From an uncultured Eubacteriales bacterium (GTDB taxonomy: Bacteria; Bacillota; Clostridia; Lachnospirales; Lachnospiraceae), in contig OMSN01000007.1 of NCBI GenBank assembly GCA_900313765.1, positions 1 to 17,602 of the forward strand: a stretch of 17,602 bases of DNA, in the 5' to 3' direction. Below are positions 1 to 6,564 of the stretch, in pieces. The notes below the pieces were generated by a model. That model saw only the letters and a program-made list of their open reading frames with translations, ran no database searches and had not been told where the DNA came from. How positions within the stretch are numbered: position 1 is the stretch's first letter; every line of letters begins with the position of its first letter. Position numbers and translations under genes: made by a program.

Positions 1-29
1 CGGAAACCGTCAGGACCAATCTCCCCGCA

Positions 30-1787
30 ATGCAGGCTGTGAAGCCTGCGAGGCCATATCTCTCAGCGGATTATCGCAATCCGCTCCTTACCGTCACGGA
101 TACAAAGGCAAAACCTGTGTTCGGACGGGAAATATTCCGGCGGTACAGGACGCAGATCCTTGCTGCGGCCGTGGCTGCGGCAGCAGTCTTCTATGGGTAT
201 ACCGCGTGGCATTTCCGCAACAGATTCTATCCCGGGACAGAATTCTTCGGAATCAAGGCGGCCAACATGTCCGTGTATGACATGAAGGCGGCAGTGAAGT
301 CGAAGGTAGATTCTTATACCCTAGAGCTGGTCGCCAGAGATCCGTCCGGCCAGAATCACACGCAGGATACAGCGACAGTGAGTAACGCGGCTGCATCCAG
401 AGGCAATGTGATTACGGCGAAGGATATCGATCTTCAGTATGTGGACGATGGCGCGATCGACCACGTGATGGAGACACAGAAGACCTGGGCATGGCCGGTC
501 ATGATGATTCTGCGCGCGGTCAGTTCTCAGACGCAGGAACTGGAAACCTCCTTCAACAGGGACAGTGTCCGTGAGGTGCTGGATTCTTTGGACTGTTTTC
601 AGGATGAGAATATCATTCTCCCTGAAAATGCAAGAATCGAGCTGTCCGATGACGGAGCTGCGGTCTGCCCTGAAGTCTATGGAACGAAGCTGGACTATGA
701 GGAGACTCTGGACGCAGTTACCAGAGCGCTGGAAGCGGGAGATACCCGGATCAGCCTGGATCAGCTTGGCCTGTATGAGAATCCGACTGTTTTCGGCAGC
801 GATATCCTTCTGATGACAGAAGCACAGGCACTGAACAAGGTGCTCGGCGCAAAGATCACACTCACCATCGGTGATGCCCAGGAGGTCATCAATTCCGAGG
901 TGATCCGCACTTTCCTGTCCAAACGGGACGGATCCTATTATGTCAATGAGGAGAAGGTCCGCAGTTATGTATCCGGGCTCGCAGACAAGTATGATACCTA
1001 CCAGCGTGCCAGAACCTTCTATACCAGCATGGGGACTTCTGTAGAGCTGGAAGAAGGAAGAGGTGATTATGGCTGGCAGATGGACCAGGAAGCAACCTGC
1101 CAGGAGATCCTGGACGTGGTCCGCGCACAGAAACAGGCAGAGATGGAACCGGTCTTCACTCACGAGCCTTACTGCAAGTCGGTCAACGATCTGGGCGACA
1201 CCTATGTGGAGATCAGTCTGACGACCCAGACCATGTGGTTCTATAAAGATGGAACTCTTATTGTGAAGACACCGGTAGTCACCGGCAATCCTTACGCGGG
1301 AAATGAGACCCCGTCAGGCGGTGTCTGGTCTGTCAAGGATCACATGCGCAATGCGCTGCTTACAGGGCAGGGCTATTCATCACCGGTCGATTACTGGATG
1401 CCGTTCAACGGCGGCGTCGGGATCCATGATCTGCAGAGCCGGTACTGGTTCGGCGGAAATGTGTATCTGGGCGGCGGAAGCCACGGATGCATCAACACAC
1501 CTCTGCAGGCAGTGAAACTGATCTTTAAGAATATCGAGATCGGTGTTCCGGTCGTGGTATACAAGGATGAGTCAGAGACGGCATACAGCCTCAAGGATGG
1601 GCCGTACGACAGTGGATCTCTGAAGACTATGATCGAAGAAACATACGGAACAGTGGAAGACGACGGAGCAGGCTCCATCGTGTACTGGACTGCGCAGAAG
1701 AAAGCGCAGGCGGCAGCCGCGGCAGCATCCGCAGCTCCGGCCACAGCAACAGCATCGACAGCATCGACATCCGGCGGAGTCTGGTAA
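30..1787 (+). CDS. Membrane-anchored L,D-transpeptidase (YkuD family), 5' end possibly outside window
   Basis: This enzyme probably forms 3-3 peptidoglycan cross-links outside the membrane. A cytoplasmic N-terminus of about 40 residues is followed by an Ala-rich membrane segment (about 42-60). Next comes a long region (about 70-340) resembling the duplicated peptidoglycan-binding domain often found before YkuD domains, then the YkuD catalytic domain (about 390-520). The catalytic signature is clear: GIHD with His466 and SHGCIN with His485 and nucleophile Cys487. The protein ends in an Ala/Thr/Ser-rich low-complexity tail. The ATG at 30 lacks a convincing ribosome site, and the frame stays open to base 3 (reading ETVRTNLPA before the Met), so the true start may lie upstream. 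The family call is firm; the start is not. Confidence 0.9.
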   Translation: MQAVKPARPYLSADYRNPLLTVTDTKAKPVFGREIFRRYRTQILAAAVAAAAVFYGYTAWHFRNRFYPGTEFFGIKAANMSVYDMKAAVKSKVDSYTLELVARDPSGQNHTQDTATVSNAAASRGNVITAKDIDLQYVDDGAIDHVMETQKTWAWPVMMILRAVSSQTQELETSFNRDSVREVLDSLDCFQDENIILPENARIELSDDGAAVCPEVYGTKLDYEETLDAVTRALEAGDTRISLDQLGLYENPTVFGSDILLMTEAQALNKVLGAKITLTIGDAQEVINSEVIRTFLSKRDGSYYVNEEKVRSYVSGLADKYDTYQRARTFYTSMGTSVELEEGRGDYGWQMDQEATCQEILDVVRAQKQAEMEPVFTHEPYCKSVNDLGDTYVEISLTTQTMWFYKDGTLIVKTPVVTGNPYAGNETPSGGVWSVKDHMRNALLTGQGYSSPVDYWMPFNGGVGIHDLQSRYWFGGNVYLGGGSHGCINTPLQAVKLIFKNIEIGVPVVVYKDESETAYSLKDGPYDSGSLKTMIEETYGTVEDDGAGSIVYWTAQKKAQAAAAAASAAPATATASTASTSGGVW

Positions 1788-1814
1788 AGGCAGACACAGG
1801 AACACGGCAACAAT

Positions 1815-1838
1815 ATCGATAGATCGCGATGTATCGAT
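1815..1838. promoter_or_regulatory. 24-bp near-perfect palindrome, candidate ArsR operator
   Basis: The left half ATCGATAGATCG and right half CGATGTATCGAT are reverse complements in 11 of 12 positions; the only mismatch is at 1822/1831. It lies between the transpeptidase stop and the ArsR-type gene, about 40 bp before a TATAAT box at 1878-1883. ArsR/SmtB repressors typically bind such dyads near their own promoters, so autoregulation is the likely reading. It could instead be a hairpin ending the upstream transcript, but no U-tract follows. Confidence 0.5.
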
Positions 1839-1877
1839 GTGAAAAAGAATCGAGCAAGATCGAAATAACTGAACGAA

Positions 1878-1883
1878 TATAAT
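1878..1883 (+). promoter_or_regulatory. Candidate -10 box for the arsR-ybaK pair
   Basis: A consensus TATAAT lies 43 bp before the ATG at 1926. No good TTGACA-like -35 is found 16-18 bp upstream, so the promoter may be weak or activator-dependent. A ribosome site, AAGGGGAG at 1911-1918, sits 7 bases before the ATG. Confidence 0.4.
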
Positions 1884-1925
1884 TGTCCGGCGGGGCATTA
1901 CAACATATATAAGGGGAGCACAGAT

Positions 1926-2465
1926 ATGAGGAACAGGGTGAACAATACAGGCGGCGTGACATATGACCAGGTCTTCAGGGCGATCGGAGACCCGCACCGT
2001 TTACAGATTCTGACACTATTGCGTGAGAAGGAACTAAGCGCCGGCGAGATCCTGAAAATGCTTGATGTTGTACAGTCTACGCTCTCCCATCATATGAAAA
2101 GCCTTGTCGATGCCGGGGTGGTGACCGCCTCCCGTCATGGAAAATGGACCTACTATTCACTGAATACAGAAGTACTGACCGACTCTGTCAGTTTTCTTGG
2201 TGAGTTTACAGAGGGGACCAGAGAACGTGCACAGTTTGTGCGCAGTGAAGCAGACAGAACTGACAGTGAAGCGAACAGGGGGACAGGCAGCACTTCAAAG
2301 AAGCCGGAGGAAAAGGCGATAAAAGAAGAGAGTACCGGTTCTTCGAAGAAAGCACGGTCTGCCGGACAGAAAGCAGTATCTTCTGCAGATTCCCGAGAGG
2401 AGCATGCCCAGGAGGAGAAGAAGAAATCCAAGAAGGGCAAGAAGGGGAAAAAGAACAAAAAGTAA
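1926..2465 (+). CDS. ArsR-family winged-helix regulator with long charged C-terminal tail
   Basis: This is a DNA-binding transcription regulator. Residues about 10-95 form an ArsR/SmtB-type winged helix: FRAIGDPHRLQIL opens the fold, LSAGEILKMLDVVQSTLSHHMKSL is cited here only as the span (about 38-61) of the helix-turn-helix, and HGKWTYYSLN forms the wing. There is no cysteine anywhere, so the classic ELCVCDL metal site is absent and metal sensing through thiols is excluded. Residues about 100-179 are unlike the family: a Ser/Glu/Lys-rich tail, probably disordered, ending in a run of Lys and Gly. Family members are usually about 100-120 residues. The stop overlaps the next start by one base (TAATG), implying one transcript with the deacylase. 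The regulated target is unknown. Confidence 0.85.
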   Translation: MRNRVNNTGGVTYDQVFRAIGDPHRLQILTLLREKELSAGEILKMLDVVQSTLSHHMKSLVDAGVVTASRHGKWTYYSLNTEVLTDSVSFLGEFTEGTRERAQFVRSEADRTDSEANRGTGSTSKKPEEKAIKEESTGSSKKARSAGQKAVSSADSREEHAQEEKKKSKKGKKGKKNKK

Positions 2466-2947
2466 TGGCGAAATCAAAAGAGATCAAGACCAACGCCATG
2501 CGTATGCTCGACCGGGCGAAGGTCGGATACAGGGTGCATACATACGAATGTGATGAATTTGTAGATGCACAGCATATCGCAGATCAGCTGGGGCAGGATC
2601 ACAGAACTATGTACAAGACCCTGGTGACAAGGGGAAAAACGGGAGCGTTCTATGTATTTGTGATCCCCATAGACGGAGAGCTGGACCGTAAGAAGGCAGC
2701 CCTGTCCGTGGGGGAGAAGTCTGTGGAGATGATCCACGTTAAGGAGATCAACAGCGTGACCGGGTATATCCGCGGAGGGTGTACACCGATCGGAATGAAG
2801 AAACAGTATGTAACCAGAATTGATCAATCTGCCCGGGAGCTGCCGATCGTCTATGTAAGCGGCGGCAGGATCGGGGCGCAGATTGAATTGAAACCGGAGG
2901 ATCTGCTGTCGGTATCGAAGGCAGAGTATGCAGACCTTCTGGAGTAA
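2465..2947 (+). CDS. ybaK: Cys-tRNA(Pro)/aminoacyl-tRNA deacylase, YbaK/EbsC type
   Basis: A cytoplasmic editing enzyme that hydrolyses Cys mischarged on tRNA(Pro), which prolyl-tRNA synthetase makes by mistake. The 160-residue length and the whole sequence fit the YbaK/EbsC family. MYKTLVTRG near residue 50, the DRKKAALSVGEKSVEM segment (about 74-89), and the VTGYIRGGCTPIGMKK segment (about 98-113) with the conserved GG-C-PIG pattern are typical. No ribosome site lies at the right distance (an AAGGGG at 2442-2447 is 17 bases away), so translation is probably coupled to the upstream ArsR gene through the TAATG overlap. A strong terminator follows. Confidence 0.93.
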   Translation: MAKSKEIKTNAMRMLDRAKVGYRVHTYECDEFVDAQHIADQLGQDHRTMYKTLVTRGKTGAFYVFVIPIDGELDRKKAALSVGEKSVEMIHVKEINSVTGYIRGGCTPIGMKKQYVTRIDQSARELPIVYVSGGRIGAQIELKPEDLLSVSKAEYADLLE

Positions 2948-3008
2948 GATCCGGAGGATCTGTCTGCCTTATGACATCCAGACAGGAGCACTGCATCCGG
3001 TTTATACG

Positions 3009-3057
3009 CGGGGGAGAGTGTCGGTGAATCGCCATACTCTCCCCCGAAGTATTTTTT
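3009..3057 (+). terminator. Rho-independent terminator after ybaK
   Basis: An 11-bp perfect stem pairs CGGGGGAGAGT (3009-3019) with ACTCTCCCCCG (3036-3046). The loop can pair further (GGTG with CGCC). A T-run follows at 3052-3057. It separates the arsR-ybaK transcript from citrate synthase. Confidence 0.9.
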
Positions 3058-3091
3058 CTCTTTAGCGCACTGCACTGATAAATCGTTTTGA

Positions 3092-3118
3092 TTGACATGC
3101 CGCCCGACCTGTTATAAT
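3092..3118 (+). promoter_or_regulatory. Sigma-A-type promoter of citrate synthase
   Basis: TTGACA (3092-3097) and TATAAT (3113-3118) are both perfect hexamers. The spacer is only 15 bp, but a TG one base before the -10 (3110-3111) makes it an extended -10 promoter. The predicted start is near 3125, giving a leader of about 38 nt with GGAGG (3151-3155) seven bases before the ATG. Confidence 0.8.
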
Positions 3119-3162
3119 CTTATTCCATATTTTGAAATCATGTTTGGAACGGAGGCAGCTTC

Positions 3163-4530
3163 ATGCTGAATGAATTAGAAAAACAACTAAGAGATGAACG
3201 CCTTGAGCAGATGACGGATGCGGCGTTCAATGCAAATAAGATGGATCTGGGCCTGTACCAGAAGTACGATGTCAAACGGGGACTGCGTGAGTCAAACGGA
3301 CGAGGCGTGCTCACCGGACTGACAGAGATCTCCGATGTCAACGGGCGCAAGGAGATCGACGGTAAATCTGTCCCGATCGAAGGCGAACTTTATTTTCAGG
3401 GATATAAGGTCAGCGAACTTGTCGAGGGAAACAAGAATCGGAAATTCAACTTCGAGGAAGCGACCTATCTGCTTCTGTTTGGAGAACTTCCCAATAAGAG
3501 TGAGCTTCGCGAATTTATACATCTTCTGTCGCAGTATCGTGAGCTTCCCTCCAAGTTTGTCAGGGATGTTATCCTGAAGGCACCGAGTGCGAATATCATG
3601 AATGGTATGCAGCGCTCTGTTCTGACCCTGTACTCTTACGACAAAGCTCCGGATGATACTTCGATCACCAATGTACTCAGGCAGAGCCTTCTTCTGATCG
3701 GAGTCATGCCGCTGATCGCTGTGTACAATTATCATGCCTATCAGCATTACAATAATGAGAGATCTCTGATCATCCGTTATCCGAGCGAGGATCTGTCGAC
3801 CGCGGAAAACATCCTGCGGATGCTGCGTGATGACGGGGCATATACAGATCTTGAGGCCAGAGTACTGGATGAATGTCTGGTGATACATGCAGAGCATGGC
3901 GGTGGTAACAACTCTACCTTTACCAACCATGTTGTGTCTTCAACAGGAACGGACACCTATTCGGCGATCGCAGCTTCCCTGGCTTCTCTGAAAGGTCCCA
4001 AGCATGGTGGCGCGAACCTGAAAGTCGAGAACATGTTCTCGGATATCAAGGCGCACATCAAGAACTGGCAGGATGAGGCAGCGATCCAGGATTATCTGGA
4101 GAAGATCATGCGCAGGGAAGCGTTCGATCAGTCCGGCCTGATCTATGGGATGGGCCATGCGATCTATACACTGAGCGATCCGAGAGCGGTCATCCTTAAG
4201 GAAGCTGCAAGGAAGCTGTCACAGGCAAAGGGACTGGAAGAGGAGTTTGGTCTGTATGAGTCCGTGGAGAAGATCTCCTCCAAACTTCTGACCGAGCACA
4301 AACAGCTGTCGAAACCGATCTGCTGCAACGTAGACTTCTATTCTGGATTCGTGTATTCTATGTTAAGGATACCGGTACAGCTGTATACTCCGATCTTCGC
4401 GATCGCCAGAGTTGCCGGCTGGAGTGCACACAGGATGGAAGAACTGATCAATGAAGGTAAACTGATACGTCCGGCCTACAAGTATGTCGGCCATCACAGA
4501 GCCTACCAGAAACTGGAAGAGAGACTGTAA
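3163..4530 (+). CDS. Citrate synthase (Si-type)
   Basis: Condenses acetyl-CoA and oxaloacetate to citrate, the entry step of the oxidative TCA branch, supplying 2-oxoglutarate and glutamate in anaerobes. The 455-residue protein carries all three catalytic positions: His245 in HAEHGGGN, His281 in GPKHGGAN and Asp391 in NVDFYSG. An N-terminal extension of about 50 residues precedes the usual fold, as in many clostridial versions. A 2-methylcitrate synthase activity cannot be excluded from sequence alone. It has its own extended -10 promoter and an ideal ribosome site, and no clear terminator separates it from the phosphofructokinase gene 122 bp downstream, so read-through is plausible. Confidence 0.95.
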   Translation: MLNELEKQLRDERLEQMTDAAFNANKMDLGLYQKYDVKRGLRESNGRGVLTGLTEISDVNGRKEIDGKSVPIEGELYFQGYKVSELVEGNKNRKFNFEEATYLLLFGELPNKSELREFIHLLSQYRELPSKFVRDVILKAPSANIMNGMQRSVLTLYSYDKAPDDTSITNVLRQSLLLIGVMPLIAVYNYHAYQHYNNERSLIIRYPSEDLSTAENILRMLRDDGAYTDLEARVLDECLVIHAEHGGGNNSTFTNHVVSSTGTDTYSAIAASLASLKGPKHGGANLKVENMFSDIKAHIKNWQDEAAIQDYLEKIMRREAFDQSGLIYGMGHAIYTLSDPRAVILKEAARKLSQAKGLEEEFGLYESVEKISSKLLTEHKQLSKPICCNVDFYSGFVYSMLRIPVQLYTPIFAIARVAGWSAHRMEELINEGKLIRPAYKYVGHHRAYQKLEERL

Positions 4531-4531
4531 G

Positions 4532-4597
4532 AGAACTCGCAGACGATACCGTCCTGAAACGGGATCATGTGGATGGTACTCCCGGACAGAACTCGCA
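4532..4597. repeat. 10-bp direct repeat flanking a small hairpin
   Basis: AGAACTCGCA occurs at 4532-4541 and again at 4588-4597 in the citrate synthase-pfkA gap. Between the copies, CGGGA (4560-4564) pairs with TCCCG (4580-4584), and GTC (4551-4553) with GAC (4585-4587). No function is evident. Confidence 0.35.
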
Positions 4598-4652
4598 TCT
4601 GAGGGGAGAACGACTGGATCCGGAGAAAGCAGATCATACGGAGGATAAGAAC

Positions 4653-5627
4653 ATGGCGTCTAAGATTAGTACGATCGGGGTGCTTACCAGTGGCGGAGAT
4701 GCGCCGGGAATGAATGCGGCGATCCGCGCAGTGGTCCGCCGTGCGATCAGCCAGGGCATTAAGGTAAAGGGAATCTACCAGGGCTATAAGGGACTGCTGA
4801 ATGGCGAGATGACAGATCTGGATGCCCGCTCCGTGTCAGACACTGTCGCACAGGGCGGAACATTTCTGTACACAGCCAGAAGCATGGAATTCCGCACACC
4901 GGAAGGACAGCAAAGAGGCGCGGAAGTGTGCCGCGAGAACGGAATAGAGGGACTGGTTGTCATCGGAGGCGACGGTTCATTTGCAGGAGCCGGAAAGCTG
5001 GCCGAGCTGGGGATCAACACCATCGGAGTTCCCGGAACGATCGATCTGGACATCGCCTGTACCGAGTACACGATTGGATTCGACACGGCAGTCAATACCG
5101 CCATGGAAGCCATCGATAAGGTCCGTGACACATCGACCTCCCATGAGCGCTGCTCGATCATTGAGGTCATGGGCCGGCATGCAGGCTACATCGCCCTGTG
5201 GTGCGGTATCGCAAACGGGGCGGAGGATATCCTGCTTCCGGAGACCTACGACTATGATGAGCAGGCACTGATCAATAACATCATAGACTGCAGAAGGCGC
5301 GGCAAGAAGCATCATATTATCATCAATGCGGAGGGTATCGGACACTCCGCATCAATGGCGAGGCGTATCGAGGCTGCGACCGGTGTTGAGACGAGGGCGA
5401 CGATCCTCGGACACATGCAGCGCGGAGGAAGCCCGACCTGTAAGGACAGAGTGTACGCATCCATGATGGGAGCCATGGCGGTTGACCTGCTTGCGGAAGG
5501 AAAGTCCAACCGGGTCGTGGGCTACCGGAATGGCGACTGGGTGGATTTCGATATTGCAGAGGCGCTGAAGATGCAGAAGCATCTGCCCGACTATATGATC
5601 CGGGTAGCGAAAGCACTTTCCATCTGA
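4653..5627 (+). CDS. pfkA: 6-phosphofructokinase, ATP-dependent type
   Basis: Phosphorylates fructose 6-phosphate to fructose 1,6-bisphosphate, the committed glycolytic step. The ATG at 4653 is chosen because GGAGG (4640-4644) lies eight bases upstream and it gives 324 residues, the normal PfkA length; the frame is open further upstream to 4569 without a ribosome site. LTSGGDAPGMNA opens the nucleotide fold. GGDG (105-108) carries Gly108, the residue typical of ATP rather than pyrophosphate use. The catalytic-base motif reads GTIDLD (Asp131, Asp133), with Leu132 where most bacterial PfkA have Asn. MGRHAGY and the C-terminal GHMQRGG also match the family. It lies between citrate synthase and an RNA methyltransferase. 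Confidence 0.95.
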   Translation: MASKISTIGVLTSGGDAPGMNAAIRAVVRRAISQGIKVKGIYQGYKGLLNGEMTDLDARSVSDTVAQGGTFLYTARSMEFRTPEGQQRGAEVCRENGIEGLVVIGGDGSFAGAGKLAELGINTIGVPGTIDLDIACTEYTIGFDTAVNTAMEAIDKVRDTSTSHERCSIIEVMGRHAGYIALWCGIANGAEDILLPETYDYDEQALINNIIDCRRRGKKHHIIINAEGIGHSASMARRIEAATGVETRATILGHMQRGGSPTCKDRVYASMMGAMAVDLLAEGKSNRVVGYRNGDWVDFDIAEALKMQKHLPDYMIRVAKALSI

Positions 5628-5669
5628 TCTGGGGTTGAAAAGAGTCAGGATTGTCTGGAAGAACATCTG

Positions 5670-5713
5670 CGGGCGGCTGCGCAACAGGCGCAGCCGTCCG
5701 TTGCTGTCTGTTG
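5670..5713 (+). other. GC-rich hairpin after pfkA, possible pseudoknot
   Basis: CGGGCGGCTGCG (5670-5681) pairs with CGCAGCCGTCCG (5689-5700), 12 bp with one G-T, around the loop CAACAGG. The loop bases CAACAG (5682-5687) are complementary to CTGTTG at 5708-5713. No T-run follows, so it is not a standard terminator. It may partly stop transcription or protect the pfkA 3' end. Confidence 0.45.
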
Positions 5714-5778
5714 AAGGATATTCCTGCAGTGACATGCTGAAAGAGAAAAACCAAAGAGTCTTCAAACAGGAGCTACGA

Positions 5779-6564
5779 ATGATTACAAGTACCGCAAACA
5801 ATAGGATCAGAGAACTGGTAAAAATAAAAAAGAGCGCGAAAGAGCGCGCAGAGAAAGATGTCTTTCTGGTTGAGGGCCCCAAAATGTTTCGGGAGATCCC
5901 AAAAGGAAAGTTGGTGGAGGCATATGCATCAGAGAGTTTTCTGAACAGTGCGGCAGGCAGAAAACTGCTCCAGAAGACACAGACAGACGCTGAAGCTGTG
6001 TCCGACAGGGTTTTTGAATACCTGTCGGATACCCGATCGCCGCAGGGAATTCTGGCTGTCGTATCACAGTTTCATTATTCTGCGTCGGATTTGCTTGGAA
6101 AGCAGAATGCCGCTCTGCTCCTGGTCCTTGAGAATCTGCAGGATCCGGGAAATCTTGGGACGATTATTCGTACAGCCGAAGCAGCAGGAGTAACGGGGAT
6201 TATACTCAGCCGGGGGTGTGCGGATCTGACAAGCCCGAAGGTAACACGTTCAACGATGGGGAGTATCTTCAGAGTGCCTTATATCTATTCGGACAATCTG
6301 GAGATGGAGATACAAGCGTTGAAAAAAGAGAAAGTATGCATATATGCTGCCCATCTGCAAGGCAGCGTTGAAGTATATACAGAGTCATTTACGGGACCGA
6401 CCGCATTTATGATTGGAAATGAGAGCAGAGGGCTTAACGAAAACACAGCAAAACTCGCAGATAAAGCAATCCGTATTCCGATGCACGGGCAGGTGGAGTC
6501 TCTCAATGCGGCGGTTGCATCTTCAATCCTTCTATATGAAGCGTGCAGGCAGCGTCTTTCCTAA
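5779..6564 (+). CDS. TrmH/SpoU-family RNA 2'-O-methyltransferase
   Basis: A SAM-dependent methyltransferase acting on a ribose 2'-OH in rRNA or tRNA; the exact substrate cannot be told. The start at 5779 is preferred because AGGAG (5768-5772) sits six bases upstream and the protein then begins MITSTANNRIRELVKI, the usual N-terminus of the substrate-binding domain (residues about 1-90). The frame is open back to 5635. The SPOUT domain shows the three family motifs: LENLQDPGNLGTIIRTAEA (about 116-134), MIGNESRGL (about 213-221) and IPMHGQVESLNAAVA (about 236-250), which build the knotted SAM site. The length of 261 fits the RlmB-like group. Its stop overlaps the convergent gene's stop. Confidence 0.92.
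   Translation: MITSTANNRIRELVKIKKSAKERAEKDVFLVEGPKMFREIPKGKLVEAYASESFLNSAAGRKLLQKTQTDAEAVSDRVFEYLSDTRSPQGILAVVSQFHYSASDLLGKQNAALLLVLENLQDPGNLGTIIRTAEAAGVTGIILSRGCADLTSPKVTRSTMGSIFRVPYIYSDNLEMEIQALKKEKVCIYAAHLQGSVEVYTESFTGPTAFMIGNESRGLNENTAKLADKAIRIPMHGQVESLNAAVASSILLYEACRQRLS

Noticed and set aside
321..1163. Long minus-strand open frame (280 codons) inside the transpeptidase gene
   Set aside because: It is fully antisense to a well-supported YkuD protein, has no recognisable domain and no ribosome site.
4569..4652. Upstream in-frame extension of pfkA
   Set aside because: No ribosome site at 4569, while GGAGG precedes ATG 4653 and gives the standard length.
5635..5778. Upstream in-frame extension of the methyltransferase
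   Set aside because: It would translate through the 12-bp hairpin, is not family sequence, and ATG 5779 has a good ribosome site.
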